From Chloroflexota bacterium (GTDB taxonomy: Bacteria; Chloroflexota; Anaerolineae; Anaerolineales; UBA4823), in the NCBI GenBank assembly GCA_020349245.1, contig CP070764.1, positions 2,432,443 through 2,482,595 of the forward strand: a stretch of 50,153 bases of DNA, in the 5' to 3' direction. Under the pieces are notes generated by a model. The model was not told where the DNA came from and searched no databases. It saw nothing but the letters and a program-made list of their open reading frames with translations. Made by a program: the position numbers and the translations under genes. Of this stretch, positions 1 to 8,722 are shown piece after piece (positions within the stretch are counted from its first letter, which is position 1; every line of letters begins with the position of its first letter).

Positions 1-981
1 AAGGATAAATTAGGAAACGCGGTTGAGGACTCTTGGAATGAAGAATTTAATACATACACATACTGGGATCGGGACAGCCATATAAAGACAAATTCAGCCA
101 AAATATACGAACACACCGGTTCGGGAACCATTCAAATCAATCGAGACCTTTCTCAGCCCAGTCGATTAGTTTTTCGGATTACAACAAAAGAAGAGACTAC
201 TCGTAAATGCAAAATCGTAATCCATGGATTGAGTCAGTCCAAAAAGCACCGAGTGGAATATATATCATCGGATAGAATACTTTGGTTTCCTGGTTGGGCG
301 ACAACCACCAGTGCACAAATTTACAGTTCTCTTGAATTTATTGAAATTAATGGACTCTCTGAAAATGACACCTTTAAGATATCAATTGCCGATTTATCCA
401 ATCAAGATATCACGAATTTATTACCATTGTGGGCAAATATCCCCACACACAAACGCGCGAAACGCTTGGTGGAAAAGACCATTCTCGATCCAAATTTATT
501 CTGGAGGGACTATGGATTACCCGCTTGTCCTGACCAGGAGATAGATAACAAAAAAAATGAGATCTGTCAATTGGTTTATCTCCCTTGGTGTGTATTAATC
601 GGAGAGGGATTGATATCCTATGGGTACCGCCAAGAAGCAGCTGAACTCGTTACCCGCATCATGGGTGCAGTCACCCAAAACTTGGAGCGCGATGGATGTT
701 TTCGCCAGTCATATCATGCTGATCTTGGAATTGGGAAAGGTGAATCGAATTCATTGTGGGGACTTGCCCCGGTAGGCCTGTTTTTGAATACACTTGGTGT
801 GCAGCTGATCTCTCCTAAGAAGCTTCGTCTCAACGGAATCAATCCATTCCCTTGGCCTGTTACGGTAAAATATCGCGGGACAACGGTCCTGAGAGGTCAA
901 ATGAAGACACAGGTCATTTTTTCTGATGGGCAAACCATTACTATTGATGACCCAGGTACCTGCCTGGTATCGCTTGAATAA
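1..981 (+). CDS. C-terminal part of a six-hairpin glycosidase-like protein (partial)
   Basis: The frame is open from the first base to the TAA at 979-981, so this is the last ~326 residues of a longer protein whose start lies outside the window. An internal TTG at 229 is not a credible start because the frame continues upstream without a stop. The segment FWRDYGLPACP, the following LPWCVLIGEGLISYGY, and GLAPVGLFLNTLGV resemble the closing helices of (alpha/alpha)6-barrel glycoside hydrolases such as the GH63/trehalase/debranching-like group. The last ~50 residues look like a small beta module. The catalytic acids cannot be identified in this fragment, so the substrate is unknown. The next gene starts 1 nt after the stop, suggesting co-transcription. 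Family assignment is by remembered resemblance only. Confidence 0.55.
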   Translation, partial: KDKLGNAVEDSWNEEFNTYTYWDRDSHIKTNSAKIYEHTGSGTIQINRDLSQPSRLVFRITTKEETTRKCKIVIHGLSQSKKHRVEYISSDRILWFPGWATTTSAQIYSSLEFIEINGLSENDTFKISIADLSNQDITNLLPLWANIPTHKRAKRLVEKTILDPNLFWRDYGLPACPDQEIDNKKNEICQLVYLPWCVLIGEGLISYGYRQEAAELVTRIMGAVTQNLERDGCFRQSYHADLGIGKGESNSLWGLAPVGLFLNTLGVQLISPKKLRLNGINPFPWPVTVKYRGTTVLRGQMKTQVIFSDGQTITIDDPGTCLVSLE

Positions 982-982
982 T

Positions 983-3076
983 ATGCTCAAATTCAATCAG
1001 CGATCATATACCCGAATACTCTTCCTGTTCATCATATTGGGTTTGAGTGTATTGATGGCTGGATGTGGTTCATTTGGCTTTGAAACCCCTTTACAAGATT
1101 TAATTATCCAACCAGAAGCGACCCCTCCTGGCAGCACTGTTGAAGGTCAATCAGATGAAACAGCGGACTTGGTGGAAGCCGAGGAAACATTCATCTTAAT
1201 TGAAGAAATCATCATAATTCTCCTGTTCATCGCCTCGATTGTCGGTATTGCTGCCAGGCGTATTCGAGTTCCTTATACATTGGGTTTAGTTGTTATTGGT
1301 TTACTGATAACCCTTTTACCTCAAGTAAATATTAGCATCCCACCGACTTTAATATTCGCATTATTAATCCCACCAATCGTATTTGAAGGAGCGTTTCACC
1401 TAAATATAAATGATTTACGGCGCGATCTCCGTCCAATATTGATTTTTGCCATCCCAGGGGTAATTCTAACCATGGGAATCGTTGCTTCCCTGGTCAGTTG
1501 GGGTACTGGAATTCCAATCACTTATGCACTGGTATTCGGAGCAATTGTCGCTGCTATAGACCCAGTCGCTGTAATTTCTTTATTTCGGAACCTTGGCGTC
1601 CCAAAGAGGTTACAAGTTTTACTTGAGGGGGAAAGTTTGCTGAATGATGGCACTTCGATCGTGATATATGGGTTAGTACTATCAGTCGCGGTTTCAGCAA
1701 GCGAGTTCAACCTCTTGACCAGCGTTCTTGATTTCATTCGAATTGCTGGAGGTGGGATCGTTATCGGCTTAGCGCTCGGAGCACTCATCTCGCAGATCAT
1801 CGATCGTATCGATGATTACCTAATCGAAACGACATTAACCACAATTCTCGCATTTGGTTCATTTCTGATCGCTGAACAGGTTTTCCATGTCAGCGGTGTT
1901 TTAGCTGTGGTTGGTGCCGGTCTCATCGCTGGCAATATTGGACCTGCCGGAATGTCTCCGACCACGAGAATCGTTCTGTTTAATTTCTGGGAATATGCAG
2001 CCTTCTTAGCGAATTCATTTATTTTCTTATTAATCGGTCTCCAAATCGAGCTCTCTGCACTTTATTCCTCCTGGCAGCTGATCGCAATAGCAATTATCGC
2101 TGTCCTGATCGCCCGTACAGTGACTATCTATGGATTTGCTTGGATCGGGAGAGAAATCCCTCTTCGTTGGCAACATATCTTGAATTGGGGAGGTTTGCGT
2201 GGGGCGATCTCCCTTGCACTCGCATTAAGTTTGCCACTGGTACTGGGGGATGTACGCAGTCAGCTTCAGATTATGACATTCGGTGTCGTGATTTTCACGC
2301 TGCTTGTACAAGGTCTCTCAATAGGAACATTAGTCCGCAAGTTAAGGATAAGCGAGCGATCGGCGATAAAAGAGGAATTTGAGCGACGCCACGCGAGAGC
2401 TATCGCATCACAAACTTCCTATGAACACCTTGAACAGATGCGGCAAAACGGGTTGATATCCTCCCATACCTGGCAGATGATTTCTCCCCTACTGGATCAA
2501 TATAATCAGGTGCTTATAGATGCAACTAAAGAAGTGCTGACCAATCACCCGGAATTAGAAGCCGAGGATATGGAGATTGCCCGCAGGGAATCCCTGCAAG
2601 CCCAGAGAAGCACGCTTAGCACTTTGTTAAATGATGGTGTGATAAGTGAAGAAACCTACGTTCAGCTCGTTTCTGAGGTGGATGCCGCATTGGCCAGTGA
2701 TATTATCAGCTGGCCGGAATTAATCCGCCAGCAATCTGGCGTCCATTTACCGATTACTCGATTGCTGGGTGCTGTAATCCAAGAACAAGATCTGGAAAAT
2801 GCACTCAGTGTTTTATCCAAGATGGGATTCTCCGTCACACACCTGCCCAGTACTGGTGGTTTTCTGGGACGCCGTAGTGTAACCCTTTTAATCGGTTTAG
2901 CCGAGGGACAAGAAAAAACAGCTGTGGATGCACTATCCAGTAGCTGCAAAAAACGTGTCGAGTATGTATCAACTCCCATAGATATCGGACCTTCCCCCTT
3001 CCCCAACCCGATTCCGGTGAACGTCGGCGGGGCAACAATTTTTGTATTTGAAGTCGATCGATACGAAGAATTCTGA
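983..3076 (+). CDS. CPA1-family cation/proton antiporter fused to a DarA/PstA-type c-di-AMP receptor domain
   Basis: 697 residues from the ATG at 983; an upstream in-frame start at 926 would overlap the previous gene and precede an obvious signal sequence, so it is not preferred. Residues ~10-28 form a hydrophobic signal ending in a lipobox-like LMAGC. Roughly residues 70-470 are a multi-span NhaP-type exchanger domain with the ion-site motif AIDPVAVISLF and the motif LLEGESLLNDGTSIVIYG. A charged helical linker follows (~470-590). The last ~106 residues (DNA ~2756-3073) contain GAVIQEQDLENALSVL, STGGFLGRRSVTLLIGL and a C-terminal IFVFEV strand, the pattern of DarA/PstA c-di-AMP-binding PII-like proteins; the free protein at 18560-18826 carries the same signature. 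The family exchanges Na+ or K+ for protons at the inner membrane. Gating of transport by c-di-AMP is inferred, not shown. Confidence 0.88.
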   Translation: MLKFNQRSYTRILFLFIILGLSVLMAGCGSFGFETPLQDLIIQPEATPPGSTVEGQSDETADLVEAEETFILIEEIIIILLFIASIVGIAARRIRVPYTLGLVVIGLLITLLPQVNISIPPTLIFALLIPPIVFEGAFHLNINDLRRDLRPILIFAIPGVILTMGIVASLVSWGTGIPITYALVFGAIVAAIDPVAVISLFRNLGVPKRLQVLLEGESLLNDGTSIVIYGLVLSVAVSASEFNLLTSVLDFIRIAGGGIVIGLALGALISQIIDRIDDYLIETTLTTILAFGSFLIAEQVFHVSGVLAVVGAGLIAGNIGPAGMSPTTRIVLFNFWEYAAFLANSFIFLLIGLQIELSALYSSWQLIAIAIIAVLIARTVTIYGFAWIGREIPLRWQHILNWGGLRGAISLALALSLPLVLGDVRSQLQIMTFGVVIFTLLVQGLSIGTLVRKLRISERSAIKEEFERRHARAIASQTSYEHLEQMRQNGLISSHTWQMISPLLDQYNQVLIDATKEVLTNHPELEAEDMEIARRESLQAQRSTLSTLLNDGVISEETYVQLVSEVDAALASDIISWPELIRQQSGVHLPITRLLGAVIQEQDLENALSVLSKMGFSVTHLPSTGGFLGRRSVTLLIGLAEGQEKTAVDALSSSCKKRVEYVSTPIDIGPSPFPNPIPVNVGGATIFVFEVDRYEEF

Positions 3077-3405
3077 AACCTCCTAATTTTCAATCAACAA
3101 TTTTTTCTACATTTCTAATCCAGGGAAAGGTAGGATATCCAACCTTTTGGAAATATTAGGATATTAAGAAACATCTTCTGGTATACAAAACGCGAATTAG
3201 ATTACGCCAGGTGTGTTGCATCAAAATCTTGAGGCTTCGTGATTTCGATCAGGATTTTCCCACATTCGGAATGTTTTTTCCAAATCTTCATACTGGTAGT
3301 GAGCTTCAATCCTACGAATTTCAGCCTACTGAGTAAGGATCTCCCCCATCATGATTTTCTTCAATGAGGCTCGATATCAAGACCAAACACGTTGAGATCA
3401 GCTTA
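3077..3405. other. Intergenic region between convergent genes, no feature recognised
   Basis: About 330 bases separate the plus-strand antiporter gene from the minus-strand ABC ATPase gene, so two transcripts converge here. I find no convincing ORF, tRNA or strong stem followed by a T-run. Confidence 0.5.
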
Positions 3406-4299
3406 TTATCCTGCTTCTTTTACCACCTTGATGAATATTTCGTCCAGGGTAGGCAAAGCGATCTCAAATTTTTCAAGTGGAATTCCATGTTTGACTAATG
3501 ATTCCAATACTTCTTGGGGGGATGAACTCTCTGACAGTATCAATCTAGTGGCATTGTTGTGCTGAACGGCCGATTCTACATGAGGCAATTGTGGAATCTC
3601 CCCTGATGTTCGCACCATAACCGCGTGACCCGCATGCTCTCGACGAATGGATTCTAGGTTTCCATAGAGTACATTCTCGCCTTCATTGATTAGAAGGATG
3701 CGATCAGACAATTCTTCAACTTGATGCATCTGGTGGGTCGACATAATGATGGTGGTACCCTGTTCACGCAATTCACTCATCAAGTCTTTTACAAGTTGTG
3801 TATTGATCGGATCCAGAGAGGTGAACGGCTCATCTATAATAATCAAATTTGGCTGATGCAATATCGCAACAATAATTTGAGCTTTCTGCTGCATACCTTT
3901 ACTCAGCTCTTTTATTTTCTTATTCTTATGCGGTAACAAATCGAATCTTTCAAGGTATTCCTGCAGACGATCGCGAGCCTCATTAGCAGAAAGTCCCTTT
4001 AAAGTAGCCAAGTAAATCAGGCATCGTTCGAGAGGGATATCCTGGTACAATCCCCGCTCCTCGGGCATGTATCCGATGAGGTCTTTCTTTTCTTCATTCA
4101 TCGGACCACCCAAGATAGAAACTGTACCTGAATCCGGCTTGAAGATATCGAGCATCACCCGTATTGTGGTTGTTTTTCCCGCGCCATTTGGTCCCAGCAA
4201 TCCGAAGATCTCCCCCCGCTGGACTTCAAAGGTGACGTCTTGCACCGCTTGAACACTGCCAAATGACTTAGAAATATGTGATACCTCGACTTGATTCAT
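3406..4299 (-). CDS. ABC transporter ATP-binding protein (NatA-like)
   Basis: 297-residue ATPase of an ABC-2 type exporter. It shows Walker A GPNGAGKTTTI near residue 35, the Q-loop region GYMPEERG, the signature LSKGMQQKAQ near 137, Walker B LIIIDEP near 155 and the switch His in MSTHQMH. The ~80-residue C-terminal extension is of the DUF4162 type common in NatA-like ATPases. Start: ATG at 4299, with GGAG five bases upstream. Two permease genes lie directly upstream on the same strand (161 nt gap), so a complete exporter is encoded. NatA/NatB in Bacillus exports Na+; the neighbouring cation antiporter makes an ion substrate tempting, but drug or peptide export is equally possible from sequence alone. 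Confidence 0.88.
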   Translation of the reverse strand: MNQVEVSHISKSFGSVQAVQDVTFEVQRGEIFGLLGPNGAGKTTTIRVMLDIFKPDSGTVSILGGPMNEEKKDLIGYMPEERGLYQDIPLERCLIYLATLKGLSANEARDRLQEYLERFDLLPHKNKKIKELSKGMQQKAQIIVAILHQPNLIIIDEPFTSLDPINTQLVKDLMSELREQGTTIIMSTHQMHQVEELSDRILLINEGENVLYGNLESIRREHAGHAVMVRTSGEIPQLPHVESAVQHNNATRLILSESSSPQEVLESLVKHGIPLEKFEIALPTLDEIFIKVVKEAG

Positions 4300-4460
4300 A
4301 TTGACTCCGTATAATATGTTTATCAGAATTCTCCAAATTTGTCTGAAGCCGTTGAATTACCAGATTTATTAGGATTGCCGCGATACGATGAATATCGATT
4401 TTTTAAATCAGGGAAAAAAACCATCTCTCGGAGGCAGAATCTTTCCTCTCTCATCTGTCT

Positions 4461-5732
4461 TTAGGAATTTACCAGGGCAATCATATAACTCTTAATCGAG
4501 AATGGTTGACCTGATAAGAGCACCTGAGCATGAAACATTCTCGCTACTGCCCGGATTATAAATATTGCCACACATATGGTAAGGAATGCAGCGAGTACAG
4601 GTTGCCAGAATGGAACACCACCGACCGTCAACCGGGTGATCATCATTACCGGCGCTGAAAGTGGGAATATACTTAATCCCGTTGCAAGACCAGAATGCGG
4701 ATTTCTGGCAAGGATCAATGATAATACATAACTGATCATTAATGGTGTCGAGACAATAAAATATACTGAAGTATATTGGGATAATTTCGGGGTTAACGCG
4801 CCCGCACCAGCCATCAGACTAGCATATACAGCAAATCCAACCAGGAAAAAAATCAATCCCCAGACAATCAACGAGGCGGGTATGGTGAAACCTGAAGGAA
4901 TATTTATGGTTTTGGCTCCAATATTGAAGATTACGTAAACCGAACCCAACCAGGCTAATACTTGCAGGAAACCAAGAAAGCAATAGCTGATGATTTTCCC
5001 AACTAGCAACTGGTCCGGAGAAGCGGATAAGAGGAGAACTTCCATGATCCTTGTATCTTTCTCACTGCTGATCAATCTGAGAAGATAACTACCTCCAGTG
5101 ATTATCGATATATAAATGATGGCCATGACAGCCAGAGGCAATAATTGGATTAATACATTGGAATCACATGAATAACCCGGAGTCAGGCAATCATTTGATG
5201 AGTCTGTGCCCCCCGGATTGATTTGCGAGAGGTTGTGCCATTGAAAATTTCCTGGATTCCAGATATTCGAAGCTGCCTCCATATCGCCACCAAGCAAATT
5301 CACATACAGTGTCCAGCGCATCAACCAATCTTGACCTCCATCAGATATTGGATTGGTTTCTGGATTCACATAGATCAGTTCACCATTGGAAACAAAATCT
5401 TCAGGGATAATATAGTAAGCTTCAATTTCATCACTCAACAGCGCTGATTGTGCCTCAGCCTCGTTTAAATACGGCACTAAAATCCCTTCCGGAAGATCAC
5501 TCGGAATCTCTTCTATCAATCCCGCAAAATCTATAAATCCTTCCCTGGATAAACTTTGATCTTCTGGAGTTTGCTCCAACTCATTCTGCTCAACTTGCGT
5601 GGATTTGATATATGAATATCCACCAATCGCAATTGCGGCGATAATTGGAAGCCCAAATGCGAGAATGAGAAATGAAGGTCTGCGTAGAGCAGAATTTAAT
5701 TCATATCGAATAATTTGAAAAGTCTTCTTCAT
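4461..5732 (-). CDS. ABC-2 type transporter permease
   Basis: 423 residues. One N-terminal membrane helix (~20-40) is followed by a large extracytoplasmic loop (~45-195) and then six or so hydrophobic segments from ~195 to ~410, which is the ABC-2 permease (NatB-like) layout. The cytoplasmic loop SSEKDTRIMEVLLLSASP is the usual coupling segment of this family (compare EEKSNRTIELIVTSLSP in the neighbour). Its start codon overlaps the stop of the upstream permease (ATGA), so the two are translationally coupled and probably form a heterodimer with the ATPase encoded downstream. Cargo unknown. Confidence 0.85.
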   Translation of the reverse strand: MKKTFQIIRYELNSALRRPSFLILAFGLPIIAAIAIGGYSYIKSTQVEQNELEQTPEDQSLSREGFIDFAGLIEEIPSDLPEGILVPYLNEAEAQSALLSDEIEAYYIIPEDFVSNGELIYVNPETNPISDGGQDWLMRWTLYVNLLGGDMEAASNIWNPGNFQWHNLSQINPGGTDSSNDCLTPGYSCDSNVLIQLLPLAVMAIIYISIITGGSYLLRLISSEKDTRIMEVLLLSASPDQLLVGKIISYCFLGFLQVLAWLGSVYVIFNIGAKTINIPSGFTIPASLIVWGLIFFLVGFAVYASLMAGAGALTPKLSQYTSVYFIVSTPLMISYVLSLILARNPHSGLATGLSIFPLSAPVMMITRLTVGGVPFWQPVLAAFLTICVAIFIIRAVARMFHAQVLLSGQPFSIKSYMIALVNS

Positions 5733-6958
5733 CCACTCGCCTCACGACCAGTACGTTCCACCTTCATTCTGAGCTCATTCCACCGAATTCTCTTGCCGGT
5801 TCGCAGAATTCCTATTCGAAAGGCCCGGATCAACAACCAAATTGCTGCGAAAACAAATATCGATTGAATAGCAAAACTAACCAGCACCTGCCAGTAGGGG
5901 ATCTGTATAAACATACTCCGGAATCCAACGGTTAACAGTGAGGTGATTGGAATCACAGATAATATCACCGCCAGCGGTCCGTTAATGTCCCTGGAAATTG
6001 GAATAATGAACCACAAAGGAATAAACGCCAATACAAAGAAGATTGGACCAATAGACTCGGCCTCCTGGTTATTCCCAAGGATTAATCCTATCGCCAGCAT
6101 AACTGCACAGATAAATACATACGAAGGCAGAGTAACAATGAGTATCATCAACACATCCAGCCAATTAATTGATGCCCCATGCATCCAATCAAGGTGAAGA
6201 AAGTTATTCCCAACAAACAGAACCAGAAGTCCAACCAGGATCCAAGTAACCACCATAGTGAAACCAATAGCAAATACGGTCGCTAATTTACTGCCAACAA
6301 ATTGTGCGGGGGAAAGAGAAGTCACAATTAATTCGATTGTCCGATTAGATTTCTCCTCCAGGAAACTACTCATCAAGAATCCAGAGCTAATCATCAGCAG
6401 TAATACAAACCCAAAGCTTATAATCAAGGGTAAAAAATTATTAATAGATGGTTGGTTGTTTGGGAATGACCGGGTACCATCCGGTGTTCGAAGGATAATA
6501 TTTGAACCTAAGGCAACCCGGTTTCTAATTTCTGAATCTGAATCGCTCAATAAATTCAGCTGGAGAAAATCATAGGCATCCCTAAAGGCATTTTCACCAG
6601 GTTCCTGGTTGAAATATAGATCGATATTCTTATTCTCAGGATAATCTTTGGGGATTATAAAATATGCCTGGATTTCTCTATTAGATAGAGCTGTGACCGC
6701 CCTTTCAACCTCAAAATATTGAATAAAATCTATTCTACTTCTGTCATCCATACTCGAGAGAGAAATCGGATTCTCAAAAATATCAGAATTATCCAAGAAT
6801 CCAACTGGACGAGAGTTTCTCTCTTGTGCACTGATGAAATATCCCAAACCTACCATTAGGCCGATGAAAATTGGTAGGCTGAATAAAGCAATTATGAAGC
6901 TCTTCTGATTGACATTCTTACTATACTCGTGGCAGAATGCGAGCCACATTTTTCTCAT
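5729..6958 (-). CDS. ABC-2 type transporter permease
   Basis: 409 residues, first gene of the ABC operon on this strand. Topology matches the partner permease: one N-terminal helix (~22-42), an external domain to ~170, then a membrane domain to ~390. The coupling motif EEKSNRTIELIVTSLSP follows the second membrane helix. The 4-nt overlap with the next permease indicates one translational unit. The two permeases are similar in architecture but clearly diverged in sequence, which is typical of heterodimeric ABC-2 exporters. No regulator gene is adjacent. Confidence 0.85.
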   Translation of the reverse strand: MRKMWLAFCHEYSKNVNQKSFIIALFSLPIFIGLMVGLGYFISAQERNSRPVGFLDNSDIFENPISLSSMDDRSRIDFIQYFEVERAVTALSNREIQAYFIIPKDYPENKNIDLYFNQEPGENAFRDAYDFLQLNLLSDSDSEIRNRVALGSNIILRTPDGTRSFPNNQPSINNFLPLIISFGFVLLLMISSGFLMSSFLEEKSNRTIELIVTSLSPAQFVGSKLATVFAIGFTMVVTWILVGLLVLFVGNNFLHLDWMHGASINWLDVLMILIVTLPSYVFICAVMLAIGLILGNNQEAESIGPIFFVLAFIPLWFIIPISRDINGPLAVILSVIPITSLLTVGFRSMFIQIPYWQVLVSFAIQSIFVFAAIWLLIRAFRIGILRTGKRIRWNELRMKVERTGREASG

Positions 6959-7007
6959 AACTAAATTCTCATTTCTGAAGGACTTTGCACGTTATTGGCC
7001 CGAAATA

Positions 7008-7982
7008 TCATTTCGATTCTAAATATTGGTCAAACATAATTTTACAATTAACTTCCAACCGCGAACTGCCAAGAGTCCAGGTTGCAAATGGCTCTGGGAG
7101 ATCTTGCTCTAGAATTGATTTCATATGTTTGCCTTGGTTGACCGCATCAGAAACTAGAGTTTCCAGCAGCTCGATGTATTCGACCATCTGTCTCAAGTTT
7201 TCTTTGGTACCTATGGGACCATGGCCTGGCACAAAAAAATTGTATTCAGAATTCCGCAGTTCATTCAGAAAGGCCTTCCAATTACTGGGATTTGAATCTT
7301 CCATGTAGGGTTGCTCATTGAAAAAGCCGATATCACCAATAAATAAAATCTTCTCTCGAGGTAAACCTAGGCAAACATCCCCTGGCGTATGAACATGACC
7401 ACTATCAAATATTTCGACACTTCGTAAATTGCCGTGAATTTTTAAATTGCCCTTGAATGTCTGATCAGGCAACTTCAGCTCTAGATCTGAGAGAGAATTG
7501 AGATACAGCTGCCAGCGTGCAATGGAGACTGCGAGTTGTTGGCGTTTGATCTCATCAGATTCCGTATCAAATTGGTTTAAGAGACTTCTGACCTCCTCCT
7601 CAAGTTCTGCTGGATTTTCTTTATCTTCCCTCACCTCTTCAATATATGGGGTCATTGACGAAAATGCATCCTGAGAAGAGATGAAGACAGCTGTATTGGA
7701 AAATACTTGGTTCCCAAACCAATGATCTGGATGAGAGTGACTGTTTATTACAAATTCAGCGGATTGACTGGTTTTCTTCTCGCTGGCTATGCGCAGATCC
7801 TCAGATATTATCGGCGTCTCAAAGGTATCAAACACAAGCGTTCGATTCCCCAGATCAATTATGCCAGCATTCCCGATTACCCCCTTTTCTTTAATTGCTA
7901 TGGCAACATAAACCCCCTGTGCAATTTCATCAAGATTGAAAAATTTTGATTGCGTCTGTGGTGGATTATCATCCAAGATCAT
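7008..7982 (-). CDS. MBL-fold metallo-hydrolase
   Basis: 324 residues with the metallo-beta-lactamase fold signature. The metal-binding HxHxDH is seen as NSHSHPDHWFGN near residue 82. Further ligands are the His in GHVHTPGD, the Asp in LFIGDIGF and the His in FVPGHGPIG. A helical insertion (~110-175, many Glu/Asp/Leu) sits between the first two metal motifs. The protein lacks a signal peptide and is probably cytoplasmic. The family covers lactonases, thioesterases, glyoxalase II and beta-lactamase-like enzymes, so the substrate is not deducible; the GH.HTPGD arrangement resembles quinoprotein-relay or class B-like MBL proteins. It lies 50 nt upstream of the ABC operon on the same strand and might be co-transcribed. 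Confidence 0.85.
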   Translation of the reverse strand: MILDDNPPQTQSKFFNLDEIAQGVYVAIAIKEKGVIGNAGIIDLGNRTLVFDTFETPIISEDLRIASEKKTSQSAEFVINSHSHPDHWFGNQVFSNTAVFISSQDAFSSMTPYIEEVREDKENPAELEEEVRSLLNQFDTESDEIKRQQLAVSIARWQLYLNSLSDLELKLPDQTFKGNLKIHGNLRSVEIFDSGHVHTPGDVCLGLPREKILFIGDIGFFNEQPYMEDSNPSNWKAFLNELRNSEYNFFVPGHGPIGTKENLRQMVEYIELLETLVSDAVNQGKHMKSILEQDLPEPFATWTLGSSRLEVNCKIMFDQYLESK

Positions 7983-8015
7983 TGAAGTGCCCGGTCGCTT
8001 CTTTGTTGATTTCAG

Positions 8016-8249
8016 TTATGATTTAATGTTTGCCTGCTGTAGACCGATATCGTATCTTTCCAACCTGCGTCCGAAAGCAACGAACATACGTCCAATTGTG
8101 ACTAATGAGACACATACAGCGCAATACATACGACTAGGTTTCTTATGATCGAGTTTCTTAAGCATCAATCTTGATTTTTCAAACTTCTGGCGATCCGCCA
8201 TGTAACTTTTTGCTACATGCAAACTTACGTAGTCATTCGGATTTTCCAT
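8016..8249 (-). CDS. Small hypothetical membrane protein
   Basis: 77 residues, unrecognised. The ATG is preceded by a strong Shine-Dalgarno (AGGAGGAC, 3-4 bases before the start), which is the main argument that it is real. A basic, charged N-terminal half (~15-40) is followed by one hydrophobic stretch (CAVCVSLVTIGRMFVAFG) and then GRRLERYDIGLQ, suggesting a single-pass protein anchored near its C terminus. It lies in a row of minus-strand genes. Function unknown. Confidence 0.6.
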   Translation of the reverse strand: MENPNDYVSLHVAKSYMADRQKFEKSRLMLKKLDHKKPSRMYCAVCVSLVTIGRMFVAFGRRLERYDIGLQQANIKS

Positions 8250-8272
8250 GTGTCCTCCTGGTAAAACTCAAA

Positions 8273-8479
8273 CTAGGGTGAATCATTCGCTCCGAATCTC
8301 CATAGGGATAAAAATCTTTGTGAATTGAGCATTCCATATTCCACAGCTTCTGGAAGAATTAATACTAACCCAGCGATCGGCATAATTGTCCATCGGTGAA
8401 AGGTTACCCCGAGGAAGAACCCACAGGTAATCAGGATTATGCCTAATCGAAATAATATGCTTCTAAAATTGTGGTCCAT
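8273..8479 (-). CDS. Small hypothetical membrane protein
   Basis: 68 residues from the ATG at 8479, which has GGAGAAG six bases upstream; a longer reading from a TTG at 8494 would put the start inside that ribosome-binding site. Two hydrophobic segments (~12-28 and ~33-47) suggest a two-pass membrane protein. It sits 23 nt upstream of the other small membrane gene on the same strand, so the two are likely co-transcribed. Family not recognised. Confidence 0.5.
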   Translation of the reverse strand: MDHNFRSILFRLGIILITCGFFLGVTFHRWTIMPIAGLVLILPEAVEYGMLNSQRFLSLWRFGANDSP

Positions 8480-8622
8480 CAGCAACTTCTCCAAGTTGTT
8501 CGATCCAGTTATTGCTGGTGCAGGAATAAGTTGATCTCATTGATAAATTACTTTCTCGCTCTCAATCCTTTGTTTCCGATGAAATGAACCTTGGGTGCCT
8601 TCAGTTTTCTTTGAAACCTTTG

Positions 8623-8687
8623 AGGTAGGGTGCGATTTCTGACCCGCACCCTACCTTTACTCGCTATCTCAAGGTTGGGAGATAGCG
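8623..8687. repeat. Two tandem perfect hairpins
   Basis: Hairpin 1: AGGTAGGGTGCG (8623-8634) pairs with CGCACCCTACCT (8645-8656) around a 10-nt loop. Hairpin 2: CGCTATCTC (8662-8670) pairs with GAGATAGCG (8679-8687) around an 8-nt loop. They lie between two minus-strand genes. Neither is followed by a clear T-run on the minus strand, so a simple intrinsic terminator is not obvious. An attenuator, RNA-stability element or protein-binding site are alternatives. Confidence 0.7.
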
Positions 8688-8722
8688 TTGGGAAGGATAA
8701 GGATACACGGAATCTCGAATTG

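Noticed and set aside
926..982. Longer N terminus for the antiporter
   Set aside because: It would overlap the upstream gene by 56 nt and place extra residues before a clear signal-like sequence starting at the ATG at 983.
2662..3093. 143-codon minus-strand ORF opposite the antiporter C terminus
   Set aside because: It mirrors the receptor-domain coding sequence; no ribosome-binding site and no independent motif.
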